Shown: positions 17,801-26,293, counted from the first letter of the stretch. The stretch is 64,000 nt of DNA from Nocardia sp. BMG51109 (GCF_000526215.1 NZ_JAFQ01000004.1:4154001-4218000); one strand, 5' to 3'. Made by a program: numbers and translations. Notes: generated by a model not told the origin, from the sequence alone.

Positions 17801-20800
17801 CACGGTGACAAACGGGATCCCGAACCAGACGACTCGCCGAAGGACAACAATCCGCACGAGCGCGACCGCGACAATCCGACAGCACGCGACCGCGCGGGCG
17901 ACGACCGCAACGTGCACGACCATACGCGATCGTCGGGGTCGGAGCGCGACCGGACACCGGACGAGAAGGCCTGTTCCAAGGACCCGGTCGACATCAGTAC
18001 CGGCGAATTCCTGCTCCCCGAGATCGATGTCGACCTGCCGGGTGTCCTGCCGCTGACACTGCGCCGCACCCACCATTCGAACTACCGCTTCGGCCGCTGG
18101 TTCGGCCCGACCTGGTCGGCGACACTGGACGTCCGGCTGGTCATCGAGGACGCGGGCATCACCTTCCTCGGCGAGGACGGAATCATGCTCGCCTACCCAC
18201 ATGCCGAGGTAGGCGAGCCCGCGCACCCGCTCACCGAGGGCCGGCAGTGGTCGCTGACCCGCACCGAGACCGGCGCCTACCGCGTGTGGGACCAGCGACG
18301 CGAGCTGATCTGGCATTTCGCGGCCGAGCCTGCGATGAACGGCCTCGATGCCCAACTCGGCAACTACGCCGTCTCGGCGATCACCGACCGCCACCACAAC
18401 CGGATTCGTTTCCACTACGACGCCGACGGTGTGCCCGTGGAGGTCTCGCACTCGGGCGGCTACCGCGTCCGAATCGCCTCCGACCACGGCCGGATCACCG
18501 GCCTGTCCCTCGTAACGAACGATCCCGATCTGGGTGAACTCTCCGTGCCGATGTGGGAATTCACCTATGCCGCAGGAACTCTGGTCGCCGTTACCGACCC
18601 GGCAGGCGCCACGACGCGCTACACCTACGACGCCGAAGACCGGATGACCTCCTGGACCGACTCCAACGGCAACCAGATGGTCAACACCTACGACGAGTCC
18701 GGTCGTGTGATCCATCAACGCGGCAGCGCCGGAATTCTGAACTGCGACTTCGACTATCTGGAGTTCCCGACTGGCACCGGCCGGTTGACCCAGGTCACCG
18801 ACTCCCAGGGTGCAGTCACCGCCTACGGTTTCGACCGCGAGTTGCAACTGCGCGACCTCATCACCCCCGATGGCGGTCGATTCCGTTACGACTACAACAC
18901 CGACCGCAGGCCGCTTACCGTCACCGGTCCCGACAGGGCCACCAGCACCACCTACCGCTACAACGGCGCGGGCGATCCGACGACGATCACTCGCCCCGAC
19001 GGAAGCTCGATCGACATCGAGTACGTCTGGCGCAACCGGCCCAGCACGATCACGGACGCGGACGGGGCAGTGCACCGCCGCGAATGGTCCGACAACGGTG
19101 ATCTGTCGGCCGTCATCGATCCCGCCGGAGCCCGTACCGAATTCACCTACCACCCCACCGGCGGCCTCGCCACCGTGGTGTCCGCCGGCGCCCGCACCAC
19201 CGTGCACACCGACGCCGCCGGACTACCGATCCAGTACGTCGACCCTCTCGGCGGGACCACCCATATCCAACGCGACGCCGCAGGCCGTCCTATCCGAATC
19301 ATCGATGCTGCCGGGTCGACGACGCACTACGAATGGTCGCCGGCCGGAAATCTGCTCCGCAGAACGGATCCCGACGGTCACAGCGAATCGTGGAGCTACG
19401 ACGGCGAGGGCAATGTCCTCAGCCACACCGACCGCGCGGGCGGCGTCACCGAATACACCTACGGCGCTTTCGATCTGCTGCGGTCGCGCACAGACCCCGA
19501 CGGATCACTCACCCGATTCGACTGGGATAGCGAGCGCCGCCTCACCGCCGTCCACAACCCCATCGGCCAGAGCTGGATCTACGAATACGACAAGGCCGGA
19601 CGGCTGGTCGCCGAAACCGACTACGCCGCGGCCACCACCAGATACACCTGGGACTCGGCCGGCCGTGTCGCCACTGTCACCCCCGCCACCGGCACCACCC
19701 GCTATCACCGGCACGACATCCTGGGTCGGCTCACCGAGATCAGCACCGACACCGGCGAATGGATCCGCAACACCTACGACCCGGCCGGCCGAGTCCTCAG
19801 CTCCAGCACCGGAACCGGCAACGACCCCGCACACACCCTCGAGTTCACCTACAGCGCAACGGGCTTGCTGGAGTCCGAACGGGTCGATGACCGGTCGCCG
19901 GTGCGTCACGCATACGACCCGCGTAGTCGTCGCATCCGCCGCACCAGCCCCACGGGTGTCGACACCACCTGGCACCACGACATCACCGGCCGTGTCGACC
20001 GGCTCGGCATCGACGACCACGAAATCACCTTCGACTACAACCTGCGCGGCCACGTCACCGGCTGGCGCACCGGTGAAATCACCGTCACCCGCGAAGTCAC
20101 CGACCTCGGCCGCATCACCCAGCAAGAAGTGACAGCGTTTCCCGCCCGACTCGTAGCCCTCGATCTCGGGCAGTCCACCCGGCCGAACCCTCGCCGCCTC
20201 CGCCACGACGAATACGACTACCGTCCGGACGGCTACCTCACCGCCCACACCACCACCCGCCCCGAAAACACTCCCCTACAACGCAATTACACCCTCGACA
20301 CCGTGGGCCGAGTCACGACCGTCGCCCACAACGACCGGCGCATCGAGCACTACACCTACGACCCGCTCAGCAACATCACCAGTGCCGCAGTGGAATCCGT
20401 AGCCGTGGAACCTCCGCCTCCCTCTGCCGCACCACCCGATTCAACTGCCGCGCATCATGATTCGGAGATCTCACGCCGCGAATACCACAACAACCTGCTC
20501 ATCCACGACGGCCGCACCCGCTACCACTACGACCGCGCAGGCCGCCTCATCCGCAAAACCACCGCCCATCCATCCCGGCAACCCGACACCTGGCACTACC
20601 GCTACAACGGCTTCGACCAACTCACCGACGTCTACACCCCCGACTACCAATGGTGGCACTACACCTACGACGCCCTCGGCCGCCGCACCACCAAACAACG
20701 GCTGACCACCACCGGCACCGTCCTCGAACAGACCGACTACACCTGGGACGAAACCCGCCTGATCGAGTGCACGACGCCGGAAACGACAACCCACTGGGAA

Positions 20801-22312
20801 TACCACCCCGACTCCCACACACCGATCACCCAAACCACCGACCGGGACACCCCCGGCCGCGAGTTCTGTGCGGTCATCACCGATCTCGTCGGTGCCCCAA
20901 CAGAACTCGTCGACCCACTCACCGGCAACACGACCGCCACCGCCACCACAGATCTGTGGGGACACACCGTCTGGCACGGCACAGCAAGCACCCCCCTCCG
21001 ATTCCCCGGCCAATTCCACGACCCCGAGACCGGCCTGCACTACAACCTGCACCGCGTCTACGACCCGGATACCGGACGATTCCTGACCCGCGACCCCCTC
21101 GGCCTCTCCCCAGCACCGAACCCCAACGTCTACCCCCACAACCCGCAGGTGTGGAGCGACCCCCTCGGCTTGGTCGAGAAATCGTGCGAAAAGACAGGAA
21201 CACCCGATGACGACGGCGATCGAACCACCCCGGACCCCGACAACCCCGCCCCGCGCGACCCCACTCCCACCCAGCCGACCGTCCATGCGAGCCGTCTCCC
21301 TGACACCACCCCAGCCACTGCACCCGACCCCAGCACCGCCCCGAGCACCGGACGCCCCGGCACGGGCGGAAGCAGCCCCAACCCGGTCAGCACCCGCCCC
21401 GGAGAGCAGACTCCATTCAATGATTCCCGTGACCGAGTGCGGGACCGGATCACCCCACCTGGGCGTGTGACGAACGCACCCCTACTCGATCCCAACCAGT
21501 CCGGCGTTCGTGGCGTTTTGCGCAACGACTTTCCGCTACCGATTCCCGAGGGCGAGTTGACACGGATCGTCGACGGGATGACGGAATCCGGTAGTCCGTT
21601 CAGAGACTACGTGTACGGACATCCTCCGCATCAGACGGTTGTGCGGGATTACCATCCGCGCGCGGCCGAGTATCCGAAACGTGGCGGTGGGACCTTCACG
21701 GCGTTGCGTCATGAACAAAACATCATCTATCCACCCGATGAGGCTGGGAACGTCCATTCGGTGTCGCGGTCGCAGGTTGGCGACAATGTGGTAAGCACCA
21801 AATCCATCAATGGTCGTCACGCGATGACCGAAGGTGTCGTGCGCCATGATTTCGCCAAGAAAGATGAGGTCGACCGCGATGCGGACAGCGCCGAGAGCAC
21901 TGCGGCAACCAATGCTGGACACGAAGGCGTGGCCCCAACGGGCACCAGTTTGCAGTACGATGGCGGGCACGCATCGAGCTACCGAACCACTCTGGACCGA
22001 GGGCTGATGAATCTCTTTGCGCAGGAACGTGATTTCAATCGGAGAGAATTCAGGGTGATGGAGAACGCGATTGCCGACTGGGCAAGATCGGGCAACGGCC
22101 GGGAGACACGTTTTCGGATAGAGACGGATCCACCGGGCGTCGCCACCCCGGAAAGAGTGGAGGTTCGCCTCAAGATGATCGACGCGAACGGTAATACCTT
22201 CCGGTCGATTCCGATCGGCTTCAGCAATCATGGCGGAACTGGTTTCTCACGTAAGGAACTCGGGATCCGGTGGAAAGAAGATTTCCAGAGATACACTGAC
22301 GATCACGTCTGA
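14858..22312 (+). CDS. Type VII-linked RHS/YD-repeat polymorphic toxin, 2484 residues
   Basis: Very large secreted-toxin protein starting at TTG 14858 with AGGGGGG 8 nt upstream. Domain order: residues 1-75 acidic helical; 76-190 a T7SS-signal/WXG-like domain (RTLKDMARAIDSTGRALRKID, W115-V-G117); 190-370 helical with a Gly-rich stretch; 375-970 Pro/Thr-rich linker that includes eleven 19-residue repeats; about 1040-1110 a DUF6531-type RHS entry segment (KDPVDISTGEFLLPEIDVDLPG); about 1230-2050 YD repeats (YxxxGRL...); 2052-2106 the RHS core end (GLHYNLHRVYDPDTGRF, then DPLGL); 2107-2484 the variable C-terminal toxin. YD repeats form a shell enclosing the toxin in known RHS proteins. Two candidate immunity genes follow immediately. 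Confidence 0.88.
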   Translation: MGFLDDIGDAIEKGVEKGAEELGQLADSTLDVVGDGADAIGLDSLGEGLDDLGDDIASATGGNVDEEELGETDDPKELIRGEPAEIGSTARTLKDMARAIDSTGRALRKIDAAEWVGEGADAFNEVYDKQPKLWFDGAEAMTAAAEAMEAWHNEVKTAQGKAADAIEKWKAADAEERRQKTWWNALSGEQQAQTPLVDTWTSMRNEARDILRGARTQRDNGAAVAVSAFAAATEKAPKEPPFTERWMANLSDLRGIREHAELSMAAGLATSFTGLVQFVRQINPTDVYNLTHPAEYAAGLSNLVTGLTVAVADPGATMSAILSDARRNPFEFAGALTGDLLLSVATGGGGGAAKLGISGLKRAAGAGRIGRLAGDAGDLGRRLPDNPAPGTHGSNPQARGNTSAGPAPQPSAGPAPHTNFGHTPDTNPVDAGSRPEPPAPRADTTGGTPSSATSDQPSPQPAAPTQPDFPAPRTEPDLAPAAPTQPDFPAPRTEPDLAPAAPTQPDFPAPRTEPDLAPAAPTQPDFPAPRTEPDLAPAAPTQPDFPAPRTEPDLAPAAPTQPDFPAPRTEPDLAPAAPTQPDFPAPRTEPDLAPAAPTQPDFPAPRTEPDLAPAAPTQPDFPAPRTEPDLAPAAPTQPDFPAPRTEPDLAPAAPTQPDFPAPRTDPDPAPTTRGEPDPFPTHRGDPDPTSAPRTDPAPAPRADPDPPQTRTNPHLEAANPTTHADPPPTTRTEHDSSPNSRSAQDQAPSQHTNPDSPSAARPDANGPTTRTDSDHAPPAHTPDTTPRTNPDSTPQTREDQAHPSTTRPEQSAPTVVPHSPGPHADPGSTPPRTPPDSMPPHKPTPESSSPARASDSPARPHRSLTRAPDPTHQTRTPDNTPTARIPEPTPRGRTPDSTPTARPQPDPAARTRPDSTPSARAAPDSSPTPRPHPTPDNPPTRAHETPPTRTEPDDPAHRPGTRPDHGPDTRTPHHDPDKTPDHGDKRDPEPDDSPKDNNPHERDRDNPTARDRAGDDRNVHDHTRSSGSERDRTPDEKACSKDPVDISTGEFLLPEIDVDLPGVLPLTLRRTHHSNYRFGRWFGPTWSATLDVRLVIEDAGITFLGEDGIMLAYPHAEVGEPAHPLTEGRQWSLTRTETGAYRVWDQRRELIWHFAAEPAMNGLDAQLGNYAVSAITDRHHNRIRFHYDADGVPVEVSHSGGYRVRIASDHGRITGLSLVTNDPDLGELSVPMWEFTYAAGTLVAVTDPAGATTRYTYDAEDRMTSWTDSNGNQMVNTYDESGRVIHQRGSAGILNCDFDYLEFPTGTGRLTQVTDSQGAVTAYGFDRELQLRDLITPDGGRFRYDYNTDRRPLTVTGPDRATSTTYRYNGAGDPTTITRPDGSSIDIEYVWRNRPSTITDADGAVHRREWSDNGDLSAVIDPAGARTEFTYHPTGGLATVVSAGARTTVHTDAAGLPIQYVDPLGGTTHIQRDAAGRPIRIIDAAGSTTHYEWSPAGNLLRRTDPDGHSESWSYDGEGNVLSHTDRAGGVTEYTYGAFDLLRSRTDPDGSLTRFDWDSERRLTAVHNPIGQSWIYEYDKAGRLVAETDYAAATTRYTWDSAGRVATVTPATGTTRYHRHDILGRLTEISTDTGEWIRNTYDPAGRVLSSSTGTGNDPAHTLEFTYSATGLLESERVDDRSPVRHAYDPRSRRIRRTSPTGVDTTWHHDITGRVDRLGIDDHEITFDYNLRGHVTGWRTGEITVTREVTDLGRITQQEVTAFPARLVALDLGQSTRPNPRRLRHDEYDYRPDGYLTAHTTTRPENTPLQRNYTLDTVGRVTTVAHNDRRIEHYTYDPLSNITSAAVESVAVEPPPPSAAPPDSTAAHHDSEISRREYHNNLLIHDGRTRYHYDRAGRLIRKTTAHPSRQPDTWHYRYNGFDQLTDVYTPDYQWWHYTYDALGRRTTKQRLTTTGTVLEQTDYTWDETRLIECTTPETTTHWEYHPDSHTPITQTTDRDTPGREFCAVITDLVGAPTELVDPLTGNTTATATTDLWGHTVWHGTASTPLRFPGQFHDPETGLHYNLHRVYDPDTGRFLTRDPLGLSPAPNPNVYPHNPQVWSDPLGLVEKSCEKTGTPDDDGDRTTPDPDNPAPRDPTPTQPTVHASRLPDTTPATAPDPSTAPSTGRPGTGGSSPNPVSTRPGEQTPFNDSRDRVRDRITPPGRVTNAPLLDPNQSGVRGVLRNDFPLPIPEGELTRIVDGMTESGSPFRDYVYGHPPHQTVVRDYHPRAAEYPKRGGGTFTALRHEQNIIYPPDEAGNVHSVSRSQVGDNVVSTKSINGRHAMTEGVVRHDFAKKDEVDRDADSAESTAATNAGHEGVAPTGTSLQYDGGHASSYRTTLDRGLMNLFAQERDFNRREFRVMENAIADWARSGNGRETRFRIETDPPGVATPERVEVRLKMIDANGNTFRSIPIGFSNHGGTGFSRKELGIRWKEDFQRYTDDHV
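16241..16867 (+). repeat. Eleven tandem copies of a 57-nt coding repeat
   Basis: In-frame minisatellite inside the RHS gene. Each unit encodes AAPTQPDFPAPRTEPDLAP (19 residues). Ten units are almost identical at the nucleotide level; units 7 and 8 (from 16583) carry GCTGCTCCC instead of GCTGCCCCT, and unit 11 (from 16811) diverges to a DPDPAP ending. Near-identity including third positions means recent expansion by slippage or recombination. It lies in the Pro-rich linker between the export domain and the RHS shell, where length change would be tolerated. Confidence 0.95.
21176..22312 (+). other. C-terminal toxin domain resembling DNA/RNA non-specific endonuclease
   Basis: Residues 2107-2484 of the RHS protein, after the conserved DPLGL. 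A Pro/Thr-rich linker of about 75 residues is followed by a domain with YDGGHASS (predicted catalytic His2371), then LFAQERDFNRREFRVMENAI. This spacing matches the D-x-GH ... Q-x-x-x-x-N ... ME pattern of the NS_2 branch of DNA/RNA non-specific endonucleases common in polymorphic toxins. Base composition is lower in GC than the RHS core, as expected for an exchangeable tip. Family assignment rests on motif memory only. Confidence 0.6.
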
Positions 22313-22323
22313 AGGAGTAAACG

Positions 22324-22728
22324 ATGGCCGATCTCGATGAGGCCGAGATTGTTTCAGAATTGGTGAGGGCGACGGCCGAGGCTGCCGCGCTCGTGTATCC
22401 GGAGTGGACGCACGCGGCATCGACCAGAGTGTATCCGTCGTCGGGTGTCGGCACCTGGGAGGTTGTCGCATACCAGGACGACGAAGGGAAGCAGGTGGAT
22501 CTTTTCGATCACAATGACATCGATCGGCGGGTGCGCGGAAATTCGGAAAAGTTGTTCGAGGCGCAGGGTTCGGAGTGGGTGGGGATGAAGTGTTCGGTGG
22601 CGCGGTCGGGTCGTTTCCGGATCGAGTATTCCTACGATATCGATGAGGCGATCAAATGGGCCGGGGACTACTTCGGGGGCAGTACGCCGGAGGAACTGGT
22701 CGAGGTGTTGCGGCCGGTGGATCTCTGA
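22324..22728 (+). CDS. Candidate immunity protein, YezG-like
   Basis: A 134-residue acidic protein beginning 11 nt after the toxin stop, with GAAGGAG upstream of ATG 22324. The pattern TWEVVAYQDDEGKQVDLFD followed by WVGMKCSVARSGRFRIEYSYD resembles YezG-type immunity proteins, which partner with nuclease-tipped secreted toxins. No signal peptide is present, consistent with cytosolic neutralisation of the toxin domain. Position is the strongest evidence; the family match is moderate. Confidence 0.6.
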   Translation: MADLDEAEIVSELVRATAEAAALVYPEWTHAASTRVYPSSGVGTWEVVAYQDDEGKQVDLFDHNDIDRRVRGNSEKLFEAQGSEWVGMKCSVARSGRFRIEYSYDIDEAIKWAGDYFGGSTPEELVEVLRPVDL

Positions 22729-22770
22729 CACGATCGGTCCGTTCACGACCGGTACGGGAGAGGACTCGCG

Positions 22771-23406
22771 ATGGGTGAGGTCACGGTGTTGGCGGAGCGG
22801 ATTCGAGATGTTCTGGTGGAGCGAGGTTTCGGTACACCGGTACAGCGTTCCAACGGTGAGATCCACCGTTACGAGGAGTTGACGGGGGTAGCGGCGCCGA
22901 CGGAGGTGGCTGAGTTGTGGTCGGTGCTCGGTGGTGTGGATGTGGTGGGAATGTTGTTGGAAGGCGCGGACAGTGCGGGGCAGGCGTGTGCGGCGCGCGC
23001 GGGCGAGTCCGAAGCGTCCGGAGTGGGGGTGCCGTATGAGGAGCTGGATGGCTCGACCGACGGTGCGGTGCGCATGGTCTGGTGGGATCGGGCGTGGTGC
23101 CCGCTGGTATCGACCGCTGACAATGCGATAGCCGTCGATGGTCATCCGGGAGAGAAAGGCCATGTGGGTCAGGTGATGTACTGCAATTTCGAGGTGTTCT
23201 CAGACCGCGAAGCGGTATGGCCGTCGGCGGCGGAGTTTGTGGGTGATGTACTGGCAGTGGTTTCCGCGGAGCCGCTGGTAGTCGTGAATGGGTTCGGATC
23301 GATGATGACCGACGACGGTCGAGATCTTACTGTCATGATGGCCGCCCTAGAAATCGGACGGGCCCGTCGGGATGGTCGGCGCTCACGCTTTTCGACCGTA
23401 ACGTGA
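22771..23406 (+). CDS. SMI1/KNR4 (SUKH)-family protein, second candidate immunity protein
   Basis: A 211-residue protein with GGGAGAGGA upstream of its ATG. A SUKH-like core is visible: EELTGVAAPTEVAELWSVLGGVD near residue 35, then WWDRAWCPLVSTADNAIAVD, GEKGHVGQVMYCNFE and a final WPSAAEFVGDVLAVV helix. SUKH proteins are frequent immunity proteins, often for nucleases. It may protect against this toxin or against a related toxin previously encoded here. The last 25 residues are Arg-rich and not part of the fold. Confidence 0.68.
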   Translation: MGEVTVLAERIRDVLVERGFGTPVQRSNGEIHRYEELTGVAAPTEVAELWSVLGGVDVVGMLLEGADSAGQACAARAGESEASGVGVPYEELDGSTDGAVRMVWWDRAWCPLVSTADNAIAVDGHPGEKGHVGQVMYCNFEVFSDREAVWPSAAEFVGDVLAVVSAEPLVVVNGFGSMMTDDGRDLTVMMAALEIGRARRDGRRSRFSTVT

Positions 23407-23408
23407 AT

Positions 23409-23439
23409 CAATACGGCACCCCGGAGTCGTTCCGTATTG
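23409..23439. terminator. Hairpin after the toxin/immunity operon
   Basis: An 8-bp perfect stem CAATACGG / CCGTATTG with a 15-nt loop begins 2 nt after the SUKH stop codon. There is no T-tract, so it is at best a weak intrinsic terminator, though many actinobacterial terminators lack U-runs. Confidence 0.4.
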
Positions 23440-23498
23440 CGAAGCCCCCGCGCCAAACCCGTAGCGTGGCTATAGGCGATTACTTCTGAGGAGATTCC

Positions 23499-23870
23499 GA
23501 CCGTTACGACCTGGCCGCTGCTTTGGCAGCGGCCGAGCCCAGCGTGATGTGGTGGGTCGTCAACGATGTGACGAGCCTGGCCCTGGCGATCGCCGCCATC
23601 AGCCGAGTCGGCGACAGTGGTTTGCGGAGGATTACTGCGGTCACGGTGAGCAGCGGAATCGCCGCCCGCACAATCGATGTGGCCTCCGGCGAGGTCTTGC
23701 TGGACCGAGCGCACGGAGTCCAGGGCGAGATCGGGCACCTGGGAGGGGCGTCTTCCGAGACCGGATTTCGCGGTGGGAGTCCGATGGGCTCGATCCATTG
23801 CGCGGCGCAGGGTTGTTCGCTCGCCAACAATCGCTACCGGCCGGACGCCGGTACGGGGGATAGGAGTTGA
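23499..23870 (+). pseudogene. ROK-family kinase/regulator fragment
   Basis: About 120 codons resembling the middle of ROK sugar kinases. WVVNDVTSLALA matches the ENDVN-type active site, ITAVTVSSGIAARTIDVASGEVL the glycine-rich sugar/ATP region, GVQGEIGHLG the conserved GExGH motif, and CAAQGC an eroded zinc motif. The conserved TIGTGIG Gly residues are replaced, and both the N-terminal ATP-binding part and the C-terminal third are missing. It is a remnant, not a working kinase. Confidence 0.55.
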
Positions 23871-23885
23871 TGACGTGGACCGCGT

Positions 23886-24520
23886 TTGGGGCGTCGGTGC
23901 GACACAGACGATTTCGTACAAGATCCGGCGGGAGCCCCATTCCCGCTCGAGGTCCGCGGCCTCACCGACGCCGAGTGGACGCCGGCGGTGCGCGGCGGCC
24001 CGGTGCCTGGGTCGCCGAGATCACCCGGCTGCTCGATCTGGCGGGTTGGCCACCGGGCATGCGACTGATAGTCCGGAAAGAACGACCGCATCCGGGGGGC
24101 AACTGCGGTTCACCGACCATGACGGGCACCGCCTCACCGCATTCGTTACCAATACCCGAGGTGGGCACCTGCCGGAGCTGGAACTGCGCCACCGTCGCCG
24201 GGCCCGCTGCGAAGACCGTATCCGCGCGGCGAAGGACACCGGCGGACGCAACCTCCCGTTCCGCAGCTTCGCTGCCAACCGCATCTGGCTGGCTCTGGTC
24301 CCCTCGCCATGGATCTGACCGCGTGGATGCAGATCCTGGCCTTCGTCGACCATCCGGCTCGCCGATGGGAAGTGAAAACATTGCGGCTGCGGCTGTTTTC
24401 GATACCTGGTCGCCTTGCCCATCACGCCCGGCGCGTCCATCCGTGTCTATCGGCTCACCACCCGTGGACGGGTCTCGCACTCACCGCTTTCGGACGCCTG
24501 GCAGACCCTGACCAGCATCA
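23886..24520 (+). pseudogene. Degraded IS1380-family transposase, C-terminal two thirds
   Basis: The transposase sequence can only be followed by changing frame at least three times. FVQDPAGAPFPLEVRGLTDA is in the frame of 23886, GWPPGMRLIVRKERPHPG in the frame of 23867, and FTDHDGHRLTAFVTNTRGGH plus the RRRARCEDRIRAAKDTG segment near 24110-24310 in the frame of 23677. The DLTAWMQILAFVDHPARRWE and LRLRLFSIPGRLAHHARR segments lie in the frame of 24309. These are hallmark segments of actinobacterial IS1380 transposases. The 5' end is lost into the ROK remnant. Confidence 0.75.
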
Positions 24521-24581
24521 ACCGTCCCTGCGAATCAGGAAAGGCGAATCACTCCGGGCCCGTGGAACCCGGCAGCCGACC

Positions 24582-24617
24582 CGCTGTTCGGGGCAGCTGA
24601 CGCTGCCCCGAACAGCG
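24582..24617. terminator. Perfect 16-bp hairpin with TGAC loop
   Basis: The arms CGCTGTTCGGGGCAGC and GCTGCCCCGAACAGCG are fully complementary around a 4-nt TGAC loop. No run of T follows on either strand. It sits between the IS1380 remnant and the chimeric fragment on the opposite strand, so it could be a bidirectional terminator left by the element. Confidence 0.5.
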
Positions 24618-24657
24618 AAAGCAACCAAACCAACTCGATCAGGCTCCCCGGCGACAC

Positions 24658-25026
24658 TCACGAAAAATCGAGGCTGACCTCGATATTGCCGAGGTGGCCG
24701 GTGGGCCAGACCTGGTAGTCCGGCCGGTGGCCGGCGGCCTGCATGGTGTCGGCGATGCGGCGCGACATGCGTTCGGGCAGCAGCCGGTCGTAGCGGCCCG
24801 CGATGATCGTGGTGGGGACAGACAGGTTGGCGGCGGCCTCGCCCAGCTGGATATCGGCCATCCCCGACGCGAGCATGAGCGACGTGGCCGTGTGCCGGAG
24901 ATCGTGGAACCGGATCGGTGGCAGCTCCGCAGCGGCAACGAGCCGCTTGAACTCCTTCAACACCCAGTGCGGATCGAGTGTCCGCCCGTCGGGTGTGGTG
25001 AACATGTAGCCCGATCCCTTGCCCAC
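24658..25026 (-). pseudogene. Chimeric fragment: tyrosine recombinase joined to alpha/beta hydrolase
   Basis: A 122-residue open frame built from two unrelated pieces. Residues 1-56 are the catalytic part of a phage-type tyrosine integrase (MFTTPDGRTLDPHWVLKEFK and IRFHDLRHTATSLMLASGM, with the H-x-x-R box) without its N-terminal domains. From about residue 57 the sequence switches to the C-terminal part of an alpha/beta hydrolase (VPTTIIAGRYDRLLPERMSRR, then PTGHLGNIEVS with the catalytic-His region). The switch replaces the integrase Tyr box, so recombinase activity is excluded. It looks like an illegitimate-recombination junction. Confidence 0.65.
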
Positions 25027-25069
25027 ACCCTACGAGAGCAATTCGGCGCGTTGGGCAGATCGCAACTCT

Positions 25070-25235
25070 CGCCCGCCAGGTACTCGCGGCCACGGCCGAC
25101 GGTCTGGAGGTGGACCGGGAGCGCGCGCACGCCTGGGCGTACCTCCGGGCCGTGGAAGAGGTCGCCTGGTCCGGCGGGGACGGGCGGCTCGCCGATGTCG
25201 GCGCGTACCGCGAGGTCGTCGCGGCCCTGTCGTGA
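25070..25235 (+). pseudogene. C-terminal scrap of an aminoglycoside/hydroxyurea-type kinase
   Basis: About 55 codons ending at the TGA near 25235 read ARQVLAATADGLEVDRERA, then HAWAYLRAVEEVAWSGGDG. This resembles the last helix pair of aminoglycoside phosphotransferase (APH(6)/hydroxyurea) family proteins, where a V-D-x-x-R-x-x-x-W-A-x-x-R-A-V-E pattern is common. The kinase core is absent. Short length makes the call tentative. Confidence 0.35.
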
Positions 25236-25246
25236 GCCGAGATCCG

Positions 25247-26293
25247 TTACGGAATGTGCGCCTCGATGAACGAGTACTGCTCCGGTGTGGGCACGATCCG
25301 ATCCAGGGTGATCCCGGCGGCGGCGAAGAGCTCCGCGAACTCGGTGGCGCTGCGTTCCTTGCCGGTGTTCATGCCGAGCATGGTCAGGTCGATCAGTTTG
25401 GTGGCGTGCGGTTCGTCGCCGGGTGGAACGAGGCCCTCGATCAGCACCACCCGCGCTCCCGGCGCCGCGGCGCTCTTGATGGAGTGCAGGATGCGGATAC
25501 AGGAGGCGTCGTCCCAGTCGTGCATGATCGCGGCCAGCACGTAGACATCGGCGGACGGTACGGACTCGAAGAAGTCCCCGGGAACAGTGTCGATGCGATC
25601 GGTCATCCCGAGCTCCGTGAGCTTCTTCCGCGCGGTCTCGACTATCTCGGGCAGGTCGAAGAGGATTCCGCGGCGAGCCGGCTCGGAACGCAGCAGGCGG
25701 GCCAGAATAGTGCCGTCGGCTCCGCCGATATCGGCGACGATATCGCCTGCGGGAAGGTGGTAGTTCTCGAACATCCGGTCGCGCAGCCCGCCGGTCAAAC
25801 CGGCCATCGCCCGGCTCTGCAACTCGGCCATGCCGGGGGCCGCGACGACCCAATCGAAGAAGGGCTGCCCCAGATACAGCTGGGAGGCCGGCGTGCCGGT
25901 CCGGGCGGTGTTCAGCAGCTCGCCGAACGGAAGGTAGTGCGTCTTCATCCAGTACAGGGCAATATCCCGGAGGGAATCCGGCCGCTGGGTGGACAGAATG
26001 GCGCCGAGGGGCGTGGTCTCCACCGTGTCCTCGTCCGACCCGCGGAAGATCCCGAGCGGGGCCAGACTCCGCACGAGCCGGCGCAACACCTCGGGTCGCG
26101 CGCCGCAGGTGGCCGCGAGATCATCGATGGTCCGGGGCCCGTCGTCGAGGTGGGTGGCGATATCCAGTTCGGCCACCACGTACAGCGCCTGCGAGATCTG
26201 GAAGCCGGCCAGCAGCTGGATCATGGTCGCGACCGAGGATGATTCCGGCGGCACGCCGGTGCCGGCTGTTTCGTTCACGAGTGTGTTCTCCAT
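25247..26293 (-). CDS. SAM-dependent O-methyltransferase (acetylserotonin OMT type)
   Basis: A 348-residue class I methyltransferase. Residues 15-110 form the winged-helix dimerisation domain (MIQLLAGFQISQALYVVAELDIATHL). The SAM site is VADIGGADGTILARLL near residue 185; the FDLPEIVETARKKL and GDFFESVPSADVYVLAAIMHDWDD segments follow, the latter carrying the region of the catalytic His in small-molecule O-methyltransferases. ATG 26293 is chosen for its AAGGAC ribosome site; an upstream in-frame extension has none. It is the only intact gene in the decayed island. It may tailor a natural product, but no partner lies beside it. Confidence 0.88.
   Translation of the reverse strand: MENTLVNETAGTGVPPESSSVATMIQLLAGFQISQALYVVAELDIATHLDDGPRTIDDLAATCGARPEVLRRLVRSLAPLGIFRGSDEDTVETTPLGAILSTQRPDSLRDIALYWMKTHYLPFGELLNTARTGTPASQLYLGQPFFDWVVAAPGMAELQSRAMAGLTGGLRDRMFENYHLPAGDIVADIGGADGTILARLLRSEPARRGILFDLPEIVETARKKLTELGMTDRIDTVPGDFFESVPSADVYVLAAIMHDWDDASCIRILHSIKSAAAPGARVVLIEGLVPPGDEPHATKLIDLTMLGMNTGKERSATEFAELFAAAGITLDRIVPTPEQYSFIEAHIP

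Noticed and set aside
23499..23870. ROK-like stretch as a functional small gene
   Set aside because: It lacks the N-terminal ATP-binding part and the C-terminal third, and the conserved TIGTGIG glycines are replaced.
25247..26293. O-methyltransferase as a tailoring enzyme of the NRPS product
   Set aside because: It is about 5 kb away, on the opposite strand, and separated by two insertion sequences and pseudogenes. Nothing in the sequence ties it to the cluster, so the link is left open.
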